From positions 2,166,572-2,230,571 of the forward strand of contig NZ_JH594606.1 in NCBI RefSeq assembly GCF_000243235.1: DNA of 64,000 nucleotides. Direction: 5' to 3'. Shown in pieces: positions 17,135-26,981 of the stretch (positions within the stretch are counted from its first letter, which is position 1; every line of letters starts with the position of its first letter). This DNA comes from Gillisia limnaea DSM 15749. GTDB lineage: Bacteria > Bacteroidota > Bacteroidia > Flavobacteriales > Flavobacteriaceae. The position numbers and the translations under genes are program-made. The notes beneath the pieces were generated by a model. The model saw only the letters and a program-made list of their open reading frames with translations. It made no database searches and had not been told where the DNA came from.

Positions 17135-17761
17135 ATGCTGGCTTTCTTCGGAAGATTATTGAGCAAAAAACAACCACAGGAACAAACAGATCCTATGAAA
17201 AAATTTTTGATTGCAGGCCTGGGGAATGTTGGCCCAAAATATCATCATACCAGGCATAATATAGGATTTAAGGTCCTGGATCATTTAGCCGAAAAAGAAG
17301 GGATTTCATTTTCTACTGAAAAATTAGGCGATGTAGCTTCTTTTAAATTCAAAGGTCGCACTTTTATCCTCTTAAAACCCAGCACTTTTATGAACTTAAG
17401 TGGTAAAGCGGTTAATTACTGGATGGCCAAAGAAAAAATTCTTACGGAAAATCTATTGGTAGTCACAGATGATCTCAACCTGAGTTCTGGAACTTTTCGT
17501 ATAAAAACCAAAGGCAGCGATGGTGGACACAATGGCTTAAAAGATATACAGGCCCATTTGAATACCACAAATTATAACCGGTTTCGTTTTGGGATTAGCG
17601 ATGAGTTTTCTAAAGGAAACCAGGTAAATTATGTTTTGGGTGAATGGGGGGAAGAGGAATTGAAACTAATGCCAGAGCGACTGGAAAAGGCAGCAGAGGC
17701 TATCAAGTCCTTTGGTACTGCAGGAATCAACAATACAATGAATACTTTTAACGGAAAATAA
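17135..17761 (+). CDS. pth: Peptidyl-tRNA hydrolase
   Basis: 208 residues. Releases tRNA from prematurely dropped peptidyl-tRNAs. Conserved features are GLGNVGPKYHHTRHNIGF (catalytic His in TRHN), LKPSTFMNLSGKAV, VTDDLNLSSG (catalytic Asp) and GSDGGHNGLKDI. An N-terminal extension of about 20 residues (MLAFFGRLLSKKQPQE) precedes the conserved core. A second ATG at residue 21 (MKKFLIAGLGN) would give the usual family length, so the true start is uncertain. It is followed after 7 bp by ribF. Confidence 0.94.
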   Translation: MLAFFGRLLSKKQPQEQTDPMKKFLIAGLGNVGPKYHHTRHNIGFKVLDHLAEKEGISFSTEKLGDVASFKFKGRTFILLKPSTFMNLSGKAVNYWMAKEKILTENLLVVTDDLNLSSGTFRIKTKGSDGGHNGLKDIQAHLNTTNYNRFRFGISDEFSKGNQVNYVLGEWGEEELKLMPERLEKAAEAIKSFGTAGINNTMNTFNGK

Positions 17762-17768
17762 TTCTCTC

Positions 17769-18707
17769 TTGAAACAACATAAAGGAGTAAATGCTTTTAA
17801 AAGCGACCATCCCACGGTAATCACTATTGGAACTTTTGATGGGGTTCACGCCGGACATCAAAAAATTATTGAACGCCTGGTGGATTCCGCTAAAATAGGC
17901 AGGATGGAATCGGCTATACTAACGTTTTTCCCACATCCGCGTATGGTCCTTCAAAAGGAAAGTGGCATACAGCTTATAAATACCATTGAAGAGCGCATAC
18001 AACTCCTGGAGAAAACAGGAATAGACCATTTGATCATACATCCTTTTACTCATCAGTTCTCGCGGCTTACCGCTCTGGAATTTGTGCGTGATATCCTGGT
18101 GAACAAACTAAAAGCTAAAAAAGTGGTAATTGGCTATGATCACAGGTTTGGAAGAAACCGAACCGCCGATATCAATACCCTGCGGGAATTTGGAAAACAA
18201 TTTGATTTTGAAGTAGTGGAGATTGGAAAGCAGGATATAGATGAGGTGGCGGTAAGTTCTACAAAAATTCGAAACGCCCTTTTTGAAGGAAAGTTGGAAA
18301 AGGCCAACCGATATTTAAAAACGCCATTTACCCTTACCGGAACAGTGGTGAAAGGAAAGGGGCTGGGAAAAGATTTTGGATATCCAACGGCCAATTTAAA
18401 AATTGAAGAAGACTATAAGCTCATCCCCAAAAATGGCGTTTATGTAGTGCGTGCACAAATCGATGAGATTCCCTATTTTGGAATGATGAACATAGGCTTT
18501 AACCCTACCGTGGGAGGTGTTAAGAAATCCATTGAAACCTATTTCTTTTTGTTGGACCAGGATCTCTACGGAAAAAAGCTTCAAATTGAGGTGCTTACCT
18601 GGATCCGGGAAGAAAAGAAATTTAAGACTATAGATGCTCTAAAACTTGCTATGAAACAGGACGAATCCTTTGCAGCACAGTACATAAAAGATAATTATGC
18701 TGAATAA
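17769..18707 (+). CDS. ribF: Bifunctional riboflavin kinase/FMN adenylyltransferase
   Basis: 312 residues. Converts riboflavin to FMN and FAD. The N-terminal FAD synthetase (nucleotidyltransferase) domain has TIGTFDGVHAGHQKII and VVIGYDHRFGRNRTAD. The C-terminal riboflavin kinase domain has GKGLGKDFGYPTANL and NIGFNPTVGG. The start is TTG, 7 bp after the pth stop. It is chosen because the next residues match the family N-terminus and no ATG is available. It overlaps the next gene by 11 bp, so pth-ribF-HTTM are probably cotranscribed. Confidence 0.95.
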   Translation: MKQHKGVNAFKSDHPTVITIGTFDGVHAGHQKIIERLVDSAKIGRMESAILTFFPHPRMVLQKESGIQLINTIEERIQLLEKTGIDHLIIHPFTHQFSRLTALEFVRDILVNKLKAKKVVIGYDHRFGRNRTADINTLREFGKQFDFEVVEIGKQDIDEVAVSSTKIRNALFEGKLEKANRYLKTPFTLTGTVVKGKGLGKDFGYPTANLKIEEDYKLIPKNGVYVVRAQIDEIPYFGMMNIGFNPTVGGVKKSIETYFFLLDQDLYGKKLQIEVLTWIREEKKFKTIDALKLAMKQDESFAAQYIKDNYAE

Positions 18708-20016
18708 GTGGTTGTTTACCCGGATAGATAACAGCGCCCTTGTGGTGTTTCGTATCTTTTTTGGGTTGTTGATCGCGCTGGAAGCTTTTGGGGCAATTTT
18801 TACAGGTTGGATCCGTAACACTTTGATGGAGCCTGGAGAGACCTTTAACTTTATAGGTTTTGAATTTTTGCAACCCCTTCCCGGTGACGGAATGCTCTAT
18901 TATTATGGCGTAATGGGGGTTTTTGGACTGCTGGTAATGGTAGGTTACAAATACCGTATCGCGATTATTGCCTATGCCATTATGTGGTCTGGTGTGTACC
19001 TTATGCAAAAATCTTCCTATAACAATCATTATTATTTATTGATGCTCTTGTGCATCATTATGAGCTTTTTACCTGCAAACAGGTATGCTTCCATAGATTC
19101 ATGGAAAAATTCAAAACTTCGCGATATTTCAATGCCGCGCTGGGTTTGGCTGGTAATAGTGCTTCAAATGTGGATCGTATACACCTACGCAGCAATTGCA
19201 AAGTTATATCCGGACTGGTTGGACGGAACCTTCGCTGCGGTTTTAATGGGAGCTAAGGAGGATTATTGGCTGGTGGGTGAGTTTCTTCAGCAATCCTGGG
19301 TACATTATAGTATTACAGTTTTTGGATTTTTATTTGATTTGCTAATCATTCCATTATTATTATGGCGTAAAACAAGAGTTTATGCATTTATAGCGGCTAT
19401 TTTCTTTCATCTATTCAACAGCTTTATCTTTCACATCGGGATTTTCCCATATCTATCTTTAGCATTGATTCTGTTCTTTTTTCCTTCTGAAAAAATAAAC
19501 GACCTGTTCCTTAGGAAGAAAAAACCATATTATGATAAAAAGGAAATCCTAATTCCAACGTATCGCAATTTCCTGATCGTGGTTTTGGCCCTATGGTTTG
19601 CCGTACAAATCGCCCTGCCTTCAAGGCACTGGTTTTTTCAGGATGACGTGTTATGGACGGAGGAAGGACATAGGCTTAGCTGGCGAATGATGCTTAGAAG
19701 CAAAAGTTCCAGGGGTACCTTTAAAGTGGTAGAAAAAGGATCAAAAGACACTATCTATGTAAATGAAAGCAACTATTTATCCCGTAAACAGATGAGATCC
19801 GTGAAATCAAAGCCCGATATGATCTGGCAGTTTTCCCAACGTCTAAAAAGAGACTACGCGAAACAGGGAAAGGACGTACAGGTATTTGTTGATTCGCACG
19901 TAAGTGTGAACGGAGGACCATTCCGAAGGTTTATAGATCCAAAGGTGGATATCGCTGCTGAAAAATGGCATCATTTTAAACACCATGACTGGATTTTACC
20001 TTCCAAATTAGACTGA
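18697..20016 (+). CDS. HTTM-domain membrane protein (vitamin K-dependent gamma-carboxylase-like)
   Basis: 439 residues. The N-terminal two thirds hold several hydrophobic helices of the HTTM family: FRIFFGLLIALEAFG, MLYYYGVMGVFGLLVMVG, QKSSYNNHYYLLMLLCIIMSFLPANR, and a later VLQMWIVYTYAAIAKL with the helical block IAAIFFHLFNSFIFHIGIFPYL. The C-terminal third is soluble and His- and Lys-rich, ending HHFKHHDWILPS. HTTM proteins are homologous to the eukaryotic gamma-carboxylase, but bacterial substrates are mostly unknown. Because its ATG lies inside the 3' end of ribF, translation is probably coupled to that flavin-cofactor enzyme. Confidence 0.85.
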   Translation: MLNKWLFTRIDNSALVVFRIFFGLLIALEAFGAIFTGWIRNTLMEPGETFNFIGFEFLQPLPGDGMLYYYGVMGVFGLLVMVGYKYRIAIIAYAIMWSGVYLMQKSSYNNHYYLLMLLCIIMSFLPANRYASIDSWKNSKLRDISMPRWVWLVIVLQMWIVYTYAAIAKLYPDWLDGTFAAVLMGAKEDYWLVGEFLQQSWVHYSITVFGFLFDLLIIPLLLWRKTRVYAFIAAIFFHLFNSFIFHIGIFPYLSLALILFFFPSEKINDLFLRKKKPYYDKKEILIPTYRNFLIVVLALWFAVQIALPSRHWFFQDDVLWTEEGHRLSWRMMLRSKSSRGTFKVVEKGSKDTIYVNESNYLSRKQMRSVKSKPDMIWQFSQRLKRDYAKQGKDVQVFVDSHVSVNGGPFRRFIDPKVDIAAEKWHHFKHHDWILPSKLD

Positions 20017-20035
20017 TATTTTTACGGGCTTTTGT

Positions 20036-20043
20036 TACATTTG
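20036..20043 (+). promoter_or_regulatory. Promoter -7 box of serS
   Basis: TACATTTG, an exact match to TAnnTTTG, 27 bp upstream of the serS ATG. No convincing -33 element was seen. Confidence 0.5.
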
Positions 20044-20069
20044 CTGCTTATTAAAAATCTACAGGCCAA

Positions 20070-21341
20070 ATGTTACAGGTAAGCAATATACGAGCGCATA
20101 AAGAGGCATACATTAAAGCCCTGAAGAAGCGAAATTTTGAGGGCGAAAGCATTTTAAACCAAATTTTACAACTTGATGAAGATCGCCGCTCCACACAAAC
20201 AAAATTAGATGAAACCCTGGCCGAAGCAAATCAGCTTTCCAAAGAAATTGGATTGCTTTTTAAAACCGGTGAACATCAAAAAGCTACTATTTTAAAGGAA
20301 AGATCGGCTCAACTCAAGGATGCTTCCAAAGAGCTTTCAGACGGACTCAGTGAAATTGTTAGCAACCTGGAAAAGTTATTATACACAATTCCTAATGTTC
20401 CCAATGAAATTGTACCTGCAGGAACTTCTGAAGAGGATAATGAAGAGATCTACAACGAGGGCGATATTCCTGTTTTGGCTGAAGGTTCCCTTCCACACTG
20501 GGAACTTGCGAAAAAATACGATATTATAGATTTTGAACTTGGAAATAAGGTCACCGGTGCCGGATTTCCAATTTATAAAGGAAAAGGAGCCAGGTTGCAA
20601 CGTGCCCTAATCACCTATTTTCTCGATAAAGCTGCAGAAAGCGGTTATAATGAATATCAGTTGCCATTGATGGTAAATGAAGCTTCCGGTTTTGGAACCG
20701 GGCAATTGCCGGATAAGGAAGGACAAATGTATCATGTTACAGAGGATGATCTTTATTTGATCCCAACAGCCGAGGTGCCGCTTACCAATATGTTTCGCGG
20801 GGATATGCTCCAGGAAAACGATCTTCCTATAGCCTGTACCGGCTATACGCCTTGTTTTAGAAGGGAAGCAGGTTCCTACGGCGCCCACGTTCGCGGCCTT
20901 AACCGGTTGCATCAATTTGATAAAGTTGAACTGGTACGTATTGAAAAACCTGAAAATTCCTATGCTGCTTTGGATGGAATGGTAGATCACATTAAGAATT
21001 TGCTTCAGGAATTGAAATTGCCCTACCGTATTTTAAAATTATGTGGCGGCGATCTTGGGTTTACTTCTGCGCTCACCTATGATTTTGAAGTGTTCTCCAC
21101 CGCTCAGGATCGCTGGCTGGAAATAAGCTCTGTTTCCAATTTTGAGACTTTCCAAACAAACAGGTTAAAGCTAAGATATAAAGACAGGGATGGGAACAAG
21201 CAATTGCTGCATACCTTAAACGGAAGTGCACTGGCTTTACCGCGTGTGCTTGCCGGGATCCTGGAAAATTATCAAACCCCGGAGGGGATCATTATTCCCG
21301 AAGTTTTAATAAAATATACAGGTTTTGACCGTATAGATTAA
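20070..21341 (+). CDS. serS: Seryl-tRNA synthetase
   Basis: 423 residues, class II. The N-terminal long helical hairpin (residues about 25-110) recognises the tRNA-Ser variable arm. The core has the motif 2 region TPCFRREAGSYGAHVRGLNRLHQFDKVE and motif 3 LNGSALALPRVLAGILENYQ. The serine-binding TAEVPLTN is also visible. Length and motifs are normal. It is preceded by a -7 box and followed by a TPR gene. Confidence 0.97.
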   Translation: MLQVSNIRAHKEAYIKALKKRNFEGESILNQILQLDEDRRSTQTKLDETLAEANQLSKEIGLLFKTGEHQKATILKERSAQLKDASKELSDGLSEIVSNLEKLLYTIPNVPNEIVPAGTSEEDNEEIYNEGDIPVLAEGSLPHWELAKKYDIIDFELGNKVTGAGFPIYKGKGARLQRALITYFLDKAAESGYNEYQLPLMVNEASGFGTGQLPDKEGQMYHVTEDDLYLIPTAEVPLTNMFRGDMLQENDLPIACTGYTPCFRREAGSYGAHVRGLNRLHQFDKVELVRIEKPENSYAALDGMVDHIKNLLQELKLPYRILKLCGGDLGFTSALTYDFEVFSTAQDRWLEISSVSNFETFQTNRLKLRYKDRDGNKQLLHTLNGSALALPRVLAGILENYQTPEGIIIPEVLIKYTGFDRID

Positions 21342-21385
21342 CAGCAAAAAAGGATCTAAACAACGTATTTTGTTATCTTTACAAA

Positions 21386-23170
21386 ATGCGTTGTTTAAGT
21401 TTTATACTCCTTTTTTTTCTTTCCGGTTTTGGGCTCTATGCCCAGTCCGAACAAATCGCGCAGAATTATCTGGACCAGGGGCAGTATCAAAAAGCGCTTA
21501 AGGTTTATCAGGAACTTTTAAATGAAAATCCCGGAAATGGCAATTATTTTGACGGGGTGATCACTGCTCATCAGCAATTAGAAGATTTCACTTCTGCGGA
21601 GGCCTTGTTGTTATCAAGACTAAACCCAAACTCTGTAAATCCCGGTATTTTAATAGAATTGGGCCATAATGCCGCCTTGCAGCAACAGCAGGAACAGGCA
21701 CAAGAATATTACCGCGAGGCCCTTGCAGTTTTAGATGAAAAACCCAATTATACCTATACCGTAGCGCGGAGTTTTGAAAAATATAGTCTGCTGGATTATG
21801 CGGCAGAAGCGTATCAAAAAGGCCTGCAACTCAACCCGGAAATGAAATTTCAGTTACCGCTTGCCAGGATTTATGGGGAGCAGGGGAAGCTGGAAAAAAT
21901 GTTTAGTTCTTATCTTGATCTTATAGAAAAGGAACCTGAAATTAGTACCAATCTCGTCCGGGAATTCGATCGTTACATTATGGAGGATGCTTCCAATCCT
22001 GCAAATAGTGCCTTGCGGAAATTATTGCTTCAGCGATTGCAAAAAAATCCACTCATCCTTTACAACGAAATGTTGGCCTGGCTTTTTATTCAGCAAAAAG
22101 AATTCAAAAAAGCATTTGCACAGGAAAAAGCGATTTATAGGCGTGGAGAGGAAAATCTTCAACGCATTATTCAGCTTACGGTAATTTCCAAATCTGAAGG
22201 TGATTTAGAGACCGCCAAGGAGATCTTGGAATTTATCATTGCTGAGACCCCTTCAGAAAACATCCTTCTACAGGCGAGGCAATTATTGCTAAGCATGCAG
22301 GTAGAAACAGCAATTCCAAAGGATTATACCAAAATTGAAAAGAATTTTGAAGCCTTGTTTCAGGAGTTTGGGACTGGGGCGGAAACACTCTCAATTCAAA
22401 TAGATCACGCCAATTTCCTGGCCTTTAAAATGGGTAAGATCCAGTCGGCTATTGAGCTTTTACAAACACTTTCAGACAATGTAGATACTAATTTTCAACA
22501 GGCAGCGGTAAAAATGGCCCTGGCGGATATCCTGGTACTGGATCAAAAATTCAATAAAGCGCTTATTTATTATTCCCAGATTCAGAATTTGGTGAAAAAT
22601 GATGAAATCGCTCAAAAAGCGCGGTTCAAAGTGGCGCAAACCAGTTATTTCAAGGGAGATTTTGAGTGGGCAAAAACACAGCTGGATGTGCTAAAGGCTT
22701 CTACCACACAACTCATAGCCAATGATGCGATGGAACTGAGTTTGCTAATAAGCGAAAATGCGCTGGAAGATTCCACACAAACCGCTTTAAAGCTCTATGC
22801 AAAAGCCGATCTTTTGTCCTTTCAGAAAAAAAATAAGGAAGGGATTGCAATTTTGGATAAAATTCTGGCAAATCATAAAGGCGAAAAAATTGAAGATGAA
22901 GCCCTCCTAAAACAGGCTTTATTGCATGAAGTTGAAGGGGAATATGCAAAGGCAGAAAAAAATTATTTAAAAATACTGGAATTTTATTCCAGTGATATTT
23001 TAGCCGATAATGCCACTTTTCAGCTTGCAGAGTTGTACAGAAATAAACTTGATCGACCCGAAAAAGCAAGGGATTATTATGAACAGATTATTTTTAATTT
23101 TCCTGCCAGTATTTATTTTGTGGAGGCAAGGAAAAATTTTAGAATGTTAAGAGGTGACGCAATAGAATAG
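21386..23170 (+). CDS. Exported tetratricopeptide-repeat protein
   Basis: 594 residues with a signal peptide (CLSFILLFFLSGFGLYAQ) and about ten TPR-like helix pairs over the whole length, for example YLDQGQYQKALKVYQELL near the start and EGEYAKAEKNYLKILEFY near the end. There is no catalytic domain and no lipobox, so it is predicted periplasmic and likely a scaffold or assembly factor. The product is conserved next to serS or ribF in related genomes only as far as I recall, so function is unknown. A TATCTTTA box just upstream of the ATG is one mismatch from the promoter consensus. Confidence 0.82.
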   Translation: MRCLSFILLFFLSGFGLYAQSEQIAQNYLDQGQYQKALKVYQELLNENPGNGNYFDGVITAHQQLEDFTSAEALLLSRLNPNSVNPGILIELGHNAALQQQQEQAQEYYREALAVLDEKPNYTYTVARSFEKYSLLDYAAEAYQKGLQLNPEMKFQLPLARIYGEQGKLEKMFSSYLDLIEKEPEISTNLVREFDRYIMEDASNPANSALRKLLLQRLQKNPLILYNEMLAWLFIQQKEFKKAFAQEKAIYRRGEENLQRIIQLTVISKSEGDLETAKEILEFIIAETPSENILLQARQLLLSMQVETAIPKDYTKIEKNFEALFQEFGTGAETLSIQIDHANFLAFKMGKIQSAIELLQTLSDNVDTNFQQAAVKMALADILVLDQKFNKALIYYSQIQNLVKNDEIAQKARFKVAQTSYFKGDFEWAKTQLDVLKASTTQLIANDAMELSLLISENALEDSTQTALKLYAKADLLSFQKKNKEGIAILDKILANHKGEKIEDEALLKQALLHEVEGEYAKAEKNYLKILEFYSSDILADNATFQLAELYRNKLDRPEKARDYYEQIIFNFPASIYFVEARKNFRMLRGDAIE

Positions 23171-23176
23171 AACTGT

Positions 23177-23184
23177 TACTTTTG
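23177..23184 (+). promoter_or_regulatory. Promoter -7 box upstream of the DUF4286 gene
   Basis: TACTTTTG matches TAnnTTTG exactly and lies 96 bp upstream of the DUF4286 start. Confidence 0.4.
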
Positions 23185-23279
23185 CAAAGATTTGTTCATG
23201 AACAAATATGGCTTTAAAAATTATTGGAATATAAATAGAAAATTTTCCTGTTTCCGGGAAAAAACTCAAAAACGGCATT

Positions 23280-23588
23280 ATGTATATATATAACGTAACG
23301 ATCAACATACAGGAAGATGTTCACGAGGAGTGGGTGGATTGGATGAAAACAGAGCACATCCCTGAAATGCTCAACACCGGAAAATTTACCAAAGCTTTAA
23401 TGACACGGGTAATGGTGCAGGAAGAGATGGGAGGAATGACTTATTCTGTACAATATACCACCACAAACAAGGAAATGTTACAACGATATTACGATGAAAA
23501 CGCAGCAGTATTGAGGTCGAAAACAAAACCTTTTGAGGGAAAATTTGTCGCTTTCAGGACGGAGATGGAAGTAATAAAGGAACTTTAA
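23280..23588 (+). CDS. DUF4286-family protein
   Basis: 102 residues matching the Bacteroidota DUF4286 family: MYIYNVTINIQEDVHEEWVDWM at the N-terminus, HIPEMLNTGKFTKA, and the YSVQYTT strand. The fold looks like a ferredoxin-like alpha/beta barrel related to the Dabb/EthD type. No function is established, and there are no catalytic residues I can name. It is a cytosolic, single-gene unit with its own promoter box. Confidence 0.85.
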   Translation: MYIYNVTINIQEDVHEEWVDWMKTEHIPEMLNTGKFTKALMTRVMVQEEMGGMTYSVQYTTTNKEMLQRYYDENAAVLRSKTKPFEGKFVAFRTEMEVIKEL

Positions 23589-23720
23589 TAAAAATATGTC
23601 AATTAAGATACAGAATTAGTTTTACTTAAAGATCAAAATATAAACTACCTAAATTTCAGGAGAAAAGGAAATTTGAATTACATTTAATAGGGTTCTAACG
23701 GTTATTAATAATTCCTTATT

Positions 23721-24146
23721 ATGAAAGCTAATTACCATTCTTTAAGGTTTGTTTCAAAGCTATTCATCCTGATCTTTTTACTCCAGAGTTGCAGTATTTA
23801 TCGGTCAAAACCCGCAAGTGTTGATCGGGCAGTTGAATTTAACAGAAAAGTAAAACTTACAACTGAAAACAATCAGGTTTTCAAATTCAAATCTCTGGAA
23901 AGAGAGGGGACTGATTTGTTTGGAATTGCACGTGCAAATTCAAAAGTAGCTAAACAAATGGCAGAGAATATTGTGGAAAAAAATTATAGGGGTAAGTTTG
24001 TAAAAATAGGAATTGCAGAAGATTCTGTTGAGGAGATCAAGCTGAAGAATTATATTGTTTCTGCTATAGTTCCCATTGCAGTAGTAATTGTTGTTTTTGC
24101 AGGATTTATAGCTTTAATAGCTTCTACTGTTGCCTTTCTACCTTAA
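23721..24146 (+). CDS. Putative lipoprotein with C-terminal membrane helix, unknown function
   Basis: 141 residues. The N-terminus LFILIFLLQSCSIYRSK has a lipobox with Cys near residue 25. The middle part carries a short beta-rich segment (KLTTENNQVFKFKSLEREGTDLFG), and residues about 115-140 form a hydrophobic helix (IVSAIVPIAVVIVVFAGFIALIA). Combining lipid anchor and terminal helix suggests an envelope-associated protein. I do not recognise a family. Confidence 0.65.
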   Translation: MKANYHSLRFVSKLFILIFLLQSCSIYRSKPASVDRAVEFNRKVKLTTENNQVFKFKSLEREGTDLFGIARANSKVAKQMAENIVEKNYRGKFVKIGIAEDSVEEIKLKNYIVSAIVPIAVVIVVFAGFIALIASTVAFLP

Positions 24147-24332
24147 TAACTGAATTGAGGCTCATTTGGCTAAAAAAATATTAAAAAGTAGAAGCCTAGG
24201 TTCTTAATACAAAACAAATTCCTCCATATTAATAAATGGAGGTAAATCATATTTATTGCAGTTGTTGCATTGCACCCCAACAGGATTGTCTTTATTGATA
24301 TTTGAATTCAAGATAATCGAGAAAAAATAAGA

Positions 24333-25169
24333 ATGAAAAACACCAATAGGAAGAGTACCCCGTTTAAGTATCAAACTCCACGGGATGGTGAAGTAAGGGC
24401 GAAGAAGCACCTGGGACAACATTTTCTTACAGATGAACCTACCGCTGAGAAAATTTCAGAGTCGCTTACCTTTTCAGGATATAAAAACGTGCTGGAAATA
24501 GGTCCCGGAACCGGGGTTTTAACCAAATACCTTATCAAAAAGGATGTAGACCTTAAAGTCATTGAAATAGACTGGGACAGCGTGGCGTATCTTAAAGAAA
24601 ACTTTCCGGATCTTGAGGGGCACATTCTCGAAGCAGATTTTTTAAAGTACGACATTCCATCGATTTTCAACGGGGAACCTTTCGCGATCACAGGGAATTT
24701 TCCTTATAATATTTCCACTCAAATTGTTTTTAAAACTCTGGAAAATCGTGATCTCATTCCCGAATTTTCAGGCATGTTCCAAAAAGAGGTTGCGCAACGC
24801 ATCGCTGCTTCCCACGGAAATAAAACCTATGGAATACTCTCTGTCCTGGCACAGGCTTTTTATGATATCACGTATTTGTTCACGGTACCTCCTTCGGTTT
24901 TTAATCCGCCTCCAAAAGTGGAGAGTGGTGTGATACGATTAACGAGAAAGGAAAATTATGACCTTCCATGTGATGAGGCGCTTTTCTTCAGGGTTGTGAA
25001 AACCGCTTTTCAGAAACGCCGCAAAACACTTCGGAATAGTTTAAAAATCTTTCAATTGCCAGATAATTTAAGGGAAGATGCTATCTTTGGTCAACGTCCG
25101 GAGCAACTAAGCACGGAGGCATTTATTGATTTGACCTTAAAAATTCAGCCGTATGCAATTTCAACTTAG
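24333..25169 (+). CDS. rsmA: 16S rRNA (adenine(1518)-N(6)/adenine(1519)-N(6))-dimethyltransferase
   Basis: 278 residues. Dimethylates two adjacent adenines in the 3' hairpin of 16S rRNA (KsgA). Motifs are [18 protein letters not shown], the SAM-binding [18 protein letters not shown], the catalytic NFPYNIS, and the C-terminal helix domain with [13 protein letters not shown]. Its last 17 bp overlap the mgtE start, so the two genes are translationally linked. Confidence 0.96.
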   Translation: MKNTNRKSTPFKYQTPRDGEVRAKKHLGQHFLTDEPTAEKISESLTFSGYKNVLEIGPGTGVLTKYLIKKDVDLKVIEIDWDSVAYLKENFPDLEGHILEADFLKYDIPSIFNGEPFAITGNFPYNISTQIVFKTLENRDLIPEFSGMFQKEVAQRIAASHGNKTYGILSVLAQAFYDITYLFTVPPSVFNPPPKVESGVIRLTRKENYDLPCDEALFFRVVKTAFQKRRKTLRNSLKIFQLPDNLREDAIFGQRPEQLSTEAFIDLTLKIQPYAIST

Positions 25170-26505
25170 CGATGAATTAATCCAGAAGTTAGAGGTTCTT
25201 ATCCAGCAACAAAACGATAAGGAATTAAATCTTACCCTGGAAGATGTTCACCCGGCAGATATTGCCGAGATTATCTCTGAACTGGACCTGGATGAGGCAA
25301 CCTATATCATAAAGTTACTGGACAGCGGAAAAACTGCAGAAGCTTTAATGGAGCTGGAAGAGGGAGTCCGGGAGCGGATTCTCGAAAATCTTTCGGCTAA
25401 AGAGATTGCCGAAGAGCTGGAGGAAATGGATACCGATGATGCTGCCGATATTATTTCAGAATTATCTGAAGAACGGCAGCAAAAGGTTATTGCCCAGATT
25501 ATCGATGAGGAACATGCCGATAATATCGTGGAATTGCTTAGGTATGATGAAGATTCTGCCGGGGGATTGATGGCCAAGGAACTTGTAAAGGTAAATGAGA
25601 ACTGGAGCGTGACCGGCTGTATGGCCGAAATGCGCGCCCAGGCTGAAAATGTGACCCGCGTACATTCCATTTATGTAGTGGATGGCAAAAATAAGCTCAA
25701 AGGTAGACTTTCCCTAAAGGACCTTATTACCGCGCCAAGTGATTCCCACATTCAGGACATCTATATTCCAAAAGTGGATTTTGTAAATGTTCATACTCCC
25801 GCAGAAGAGGTTGCCCAGATCATGCAAAAATATGACCTGGAGGCCATTCCTGTGGTAGATGAAATGAATCGTTTGGTAGGCCGAATTACTATTGATGATA
25901 TTGTGGATTTTATAAAGGATGAAGCTGAAAAAGATTACCAGATGGCAGCAGGTATCTCTGAAGATGTGGAGGCCGATGACAGCATTTGGAGACTCACCCG
26001 TGCCCGGCTTCCGTGGCTTATACTTGCTCTTTTTGGAGGATTTATAAGTGTTACCGTTTTGGGGACTTTTGATGCCGCGATGAAGGAACACGCCGCTTTG
26101 TTCTTTTTTGTGCCTTTAATCGCAGCGATGGCAGGGAATGTAGGAGTACAATCTTCTGCAATTATATTACAGGGACTTGCAAATAAAAGTTTAAGAGGCT
26201 CTTTGCTAAAACGTTTGTTAAAGGAAATAACCCTGAGTCTTTTTAACGGGGTAGTATTGGCGATAATTCTGGCCGTGGGAGGTACATTTTTACTCGGTTT
26301 TGACTGGCTTTTTGGGATTACAATTGGGATCTCATTAATTTCGGTGATTGTAATAGCTTCGCTTATAGGTACTTTTGTCCCTATTATTCTGGATAAACAG
26401 GGTATAGATCCTGCGATGGCTACCGGGCCTTTTATAACAACCAGCAACGATATTTGCGGAATTTTGATCTATTTCTCCATCGCTAAACTAATTCTTGGAT
26501 TTTAG
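25153..26505 (+). CDS. mgtE: Magnesium transporter MgtE
   Basis: 450 residues. The N-terminal cytosolic MgtE_N superhelical domain has [13 protein letters not shown] and related repeats (to about residue 130). Two CBS domains follow (about 130-255: [21 protein letters not shown] and [24 protein letters not shown]). The C-terminal membrane domain has about five helices, including [19 protein letters not shown] and the Mg2+-pore segment [21 protein letters not shown]. The channel closes when cytosolic Mg2+ is high. No Mg2+ riboswitch is visible because the gene starts inside rsmA. Confidence 0.96.
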   Translation: MQFQLSDELIQKLEVLIQQQNDKELNLTLEDVHPADIAEIISELDLDEATYIIKLLDSGKTAEALMELEEGVRERILENLSAKEIAEELEEMDTDDAADIISELSEERQQKVIAQIIDEEHADNIVELLRYDEDSAGGLMAKELVKVNENWSVTGCMAEMRAQAENVTRVHSIYVVDGKNKLKGRLSLKDLITAPSDSHIQDIYIPKVDFVNVHTPAEEVAQIMQKYDLEAIPVVDEMNRLVGRITIDDIVDFIKDEAEKDYQMAAGISEDVEADDSIWRLTRARLPWLILALFGGFISVTVLGTFDAAMKEHAALFFFVPLIAAMAGNVGVQSSAIILQGLANKSLRGSLLKRLLKEITLSLFNGVVLAIILAVGGTFLLGFDWLFGITIGISLISVIVIASLIGTFVPIILDKQGIDPAMATGPFITTSNDICGILIYFSIAKLILGF

Positions 26506-26609
26506 ATAGTGCATAGGTGCGATTTACTGGTTTAGAATTCTCAATATGCGGCTCATTTCAGAAGAGCTTTAGAAAAAACAATTTTTAACCTATTCTTTTA
26601 TAATTCATT

Positions 26610-26975
26610 ATGACATCCATCGATCCAAAAGAAAAATTAAAAAGTTTCAGCAAACATTGGCATCCGCATCAAATCGCGGTGGTGAACGATATGCAGGTAT
26701 TGCTGGCAAAAGTAAAAGGGGAATTCGTTTGGCACCTTCATGAAGAGGAAGATGAACTTTTCCAGGTTTTGAAAGGAACCCTTTATATGCAGTTTGAAAA
26801 CAAAACAGAAATTATTGAGCAAGGAGAGATTATTGTGGTTCCAAAAGGGATCAAACATTGCCCAATGACCAAAAATGAAGAGGAAGTGCATATTATGCTT
26901 TTCGAAAAATTAAGCACACAACATACCGGAAACGTTCAGGATTCCCTAACCGTAGAGGACTATCCCAAAATCTAA
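26610..26975 (+). CDS. Small cupin protein
   Basis: 121 residues with one cupin barrel. Motif 1 is WHLHEEEDELFQVLKG (His/His/Glu metal ligands) and motif 2 is IIVVPKGIKHCPMTK (His). A divalent metal is expected at this site. The gene lies 6 bp upstream of a hydroxyacid dehydrogenase gene, so the two probably form one unit. The substrate is unknown, and the family contains both enzymes and sugar- or metal-responsive proteins. Confidence 0.85.
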   Translation: MTSIDPKEKLKSFSKHWHPHQIAVVNDMQVLLAKVKGEFVWHLHEEEDELFQVLKGTLYMQFENKTEIIEQGEIIVVPKGIKHCPMTKNEEEVHIMLFEKLSTQHTGNVQDSLTVEDYPKI

Positions 26976-26981
26976 TATTTT

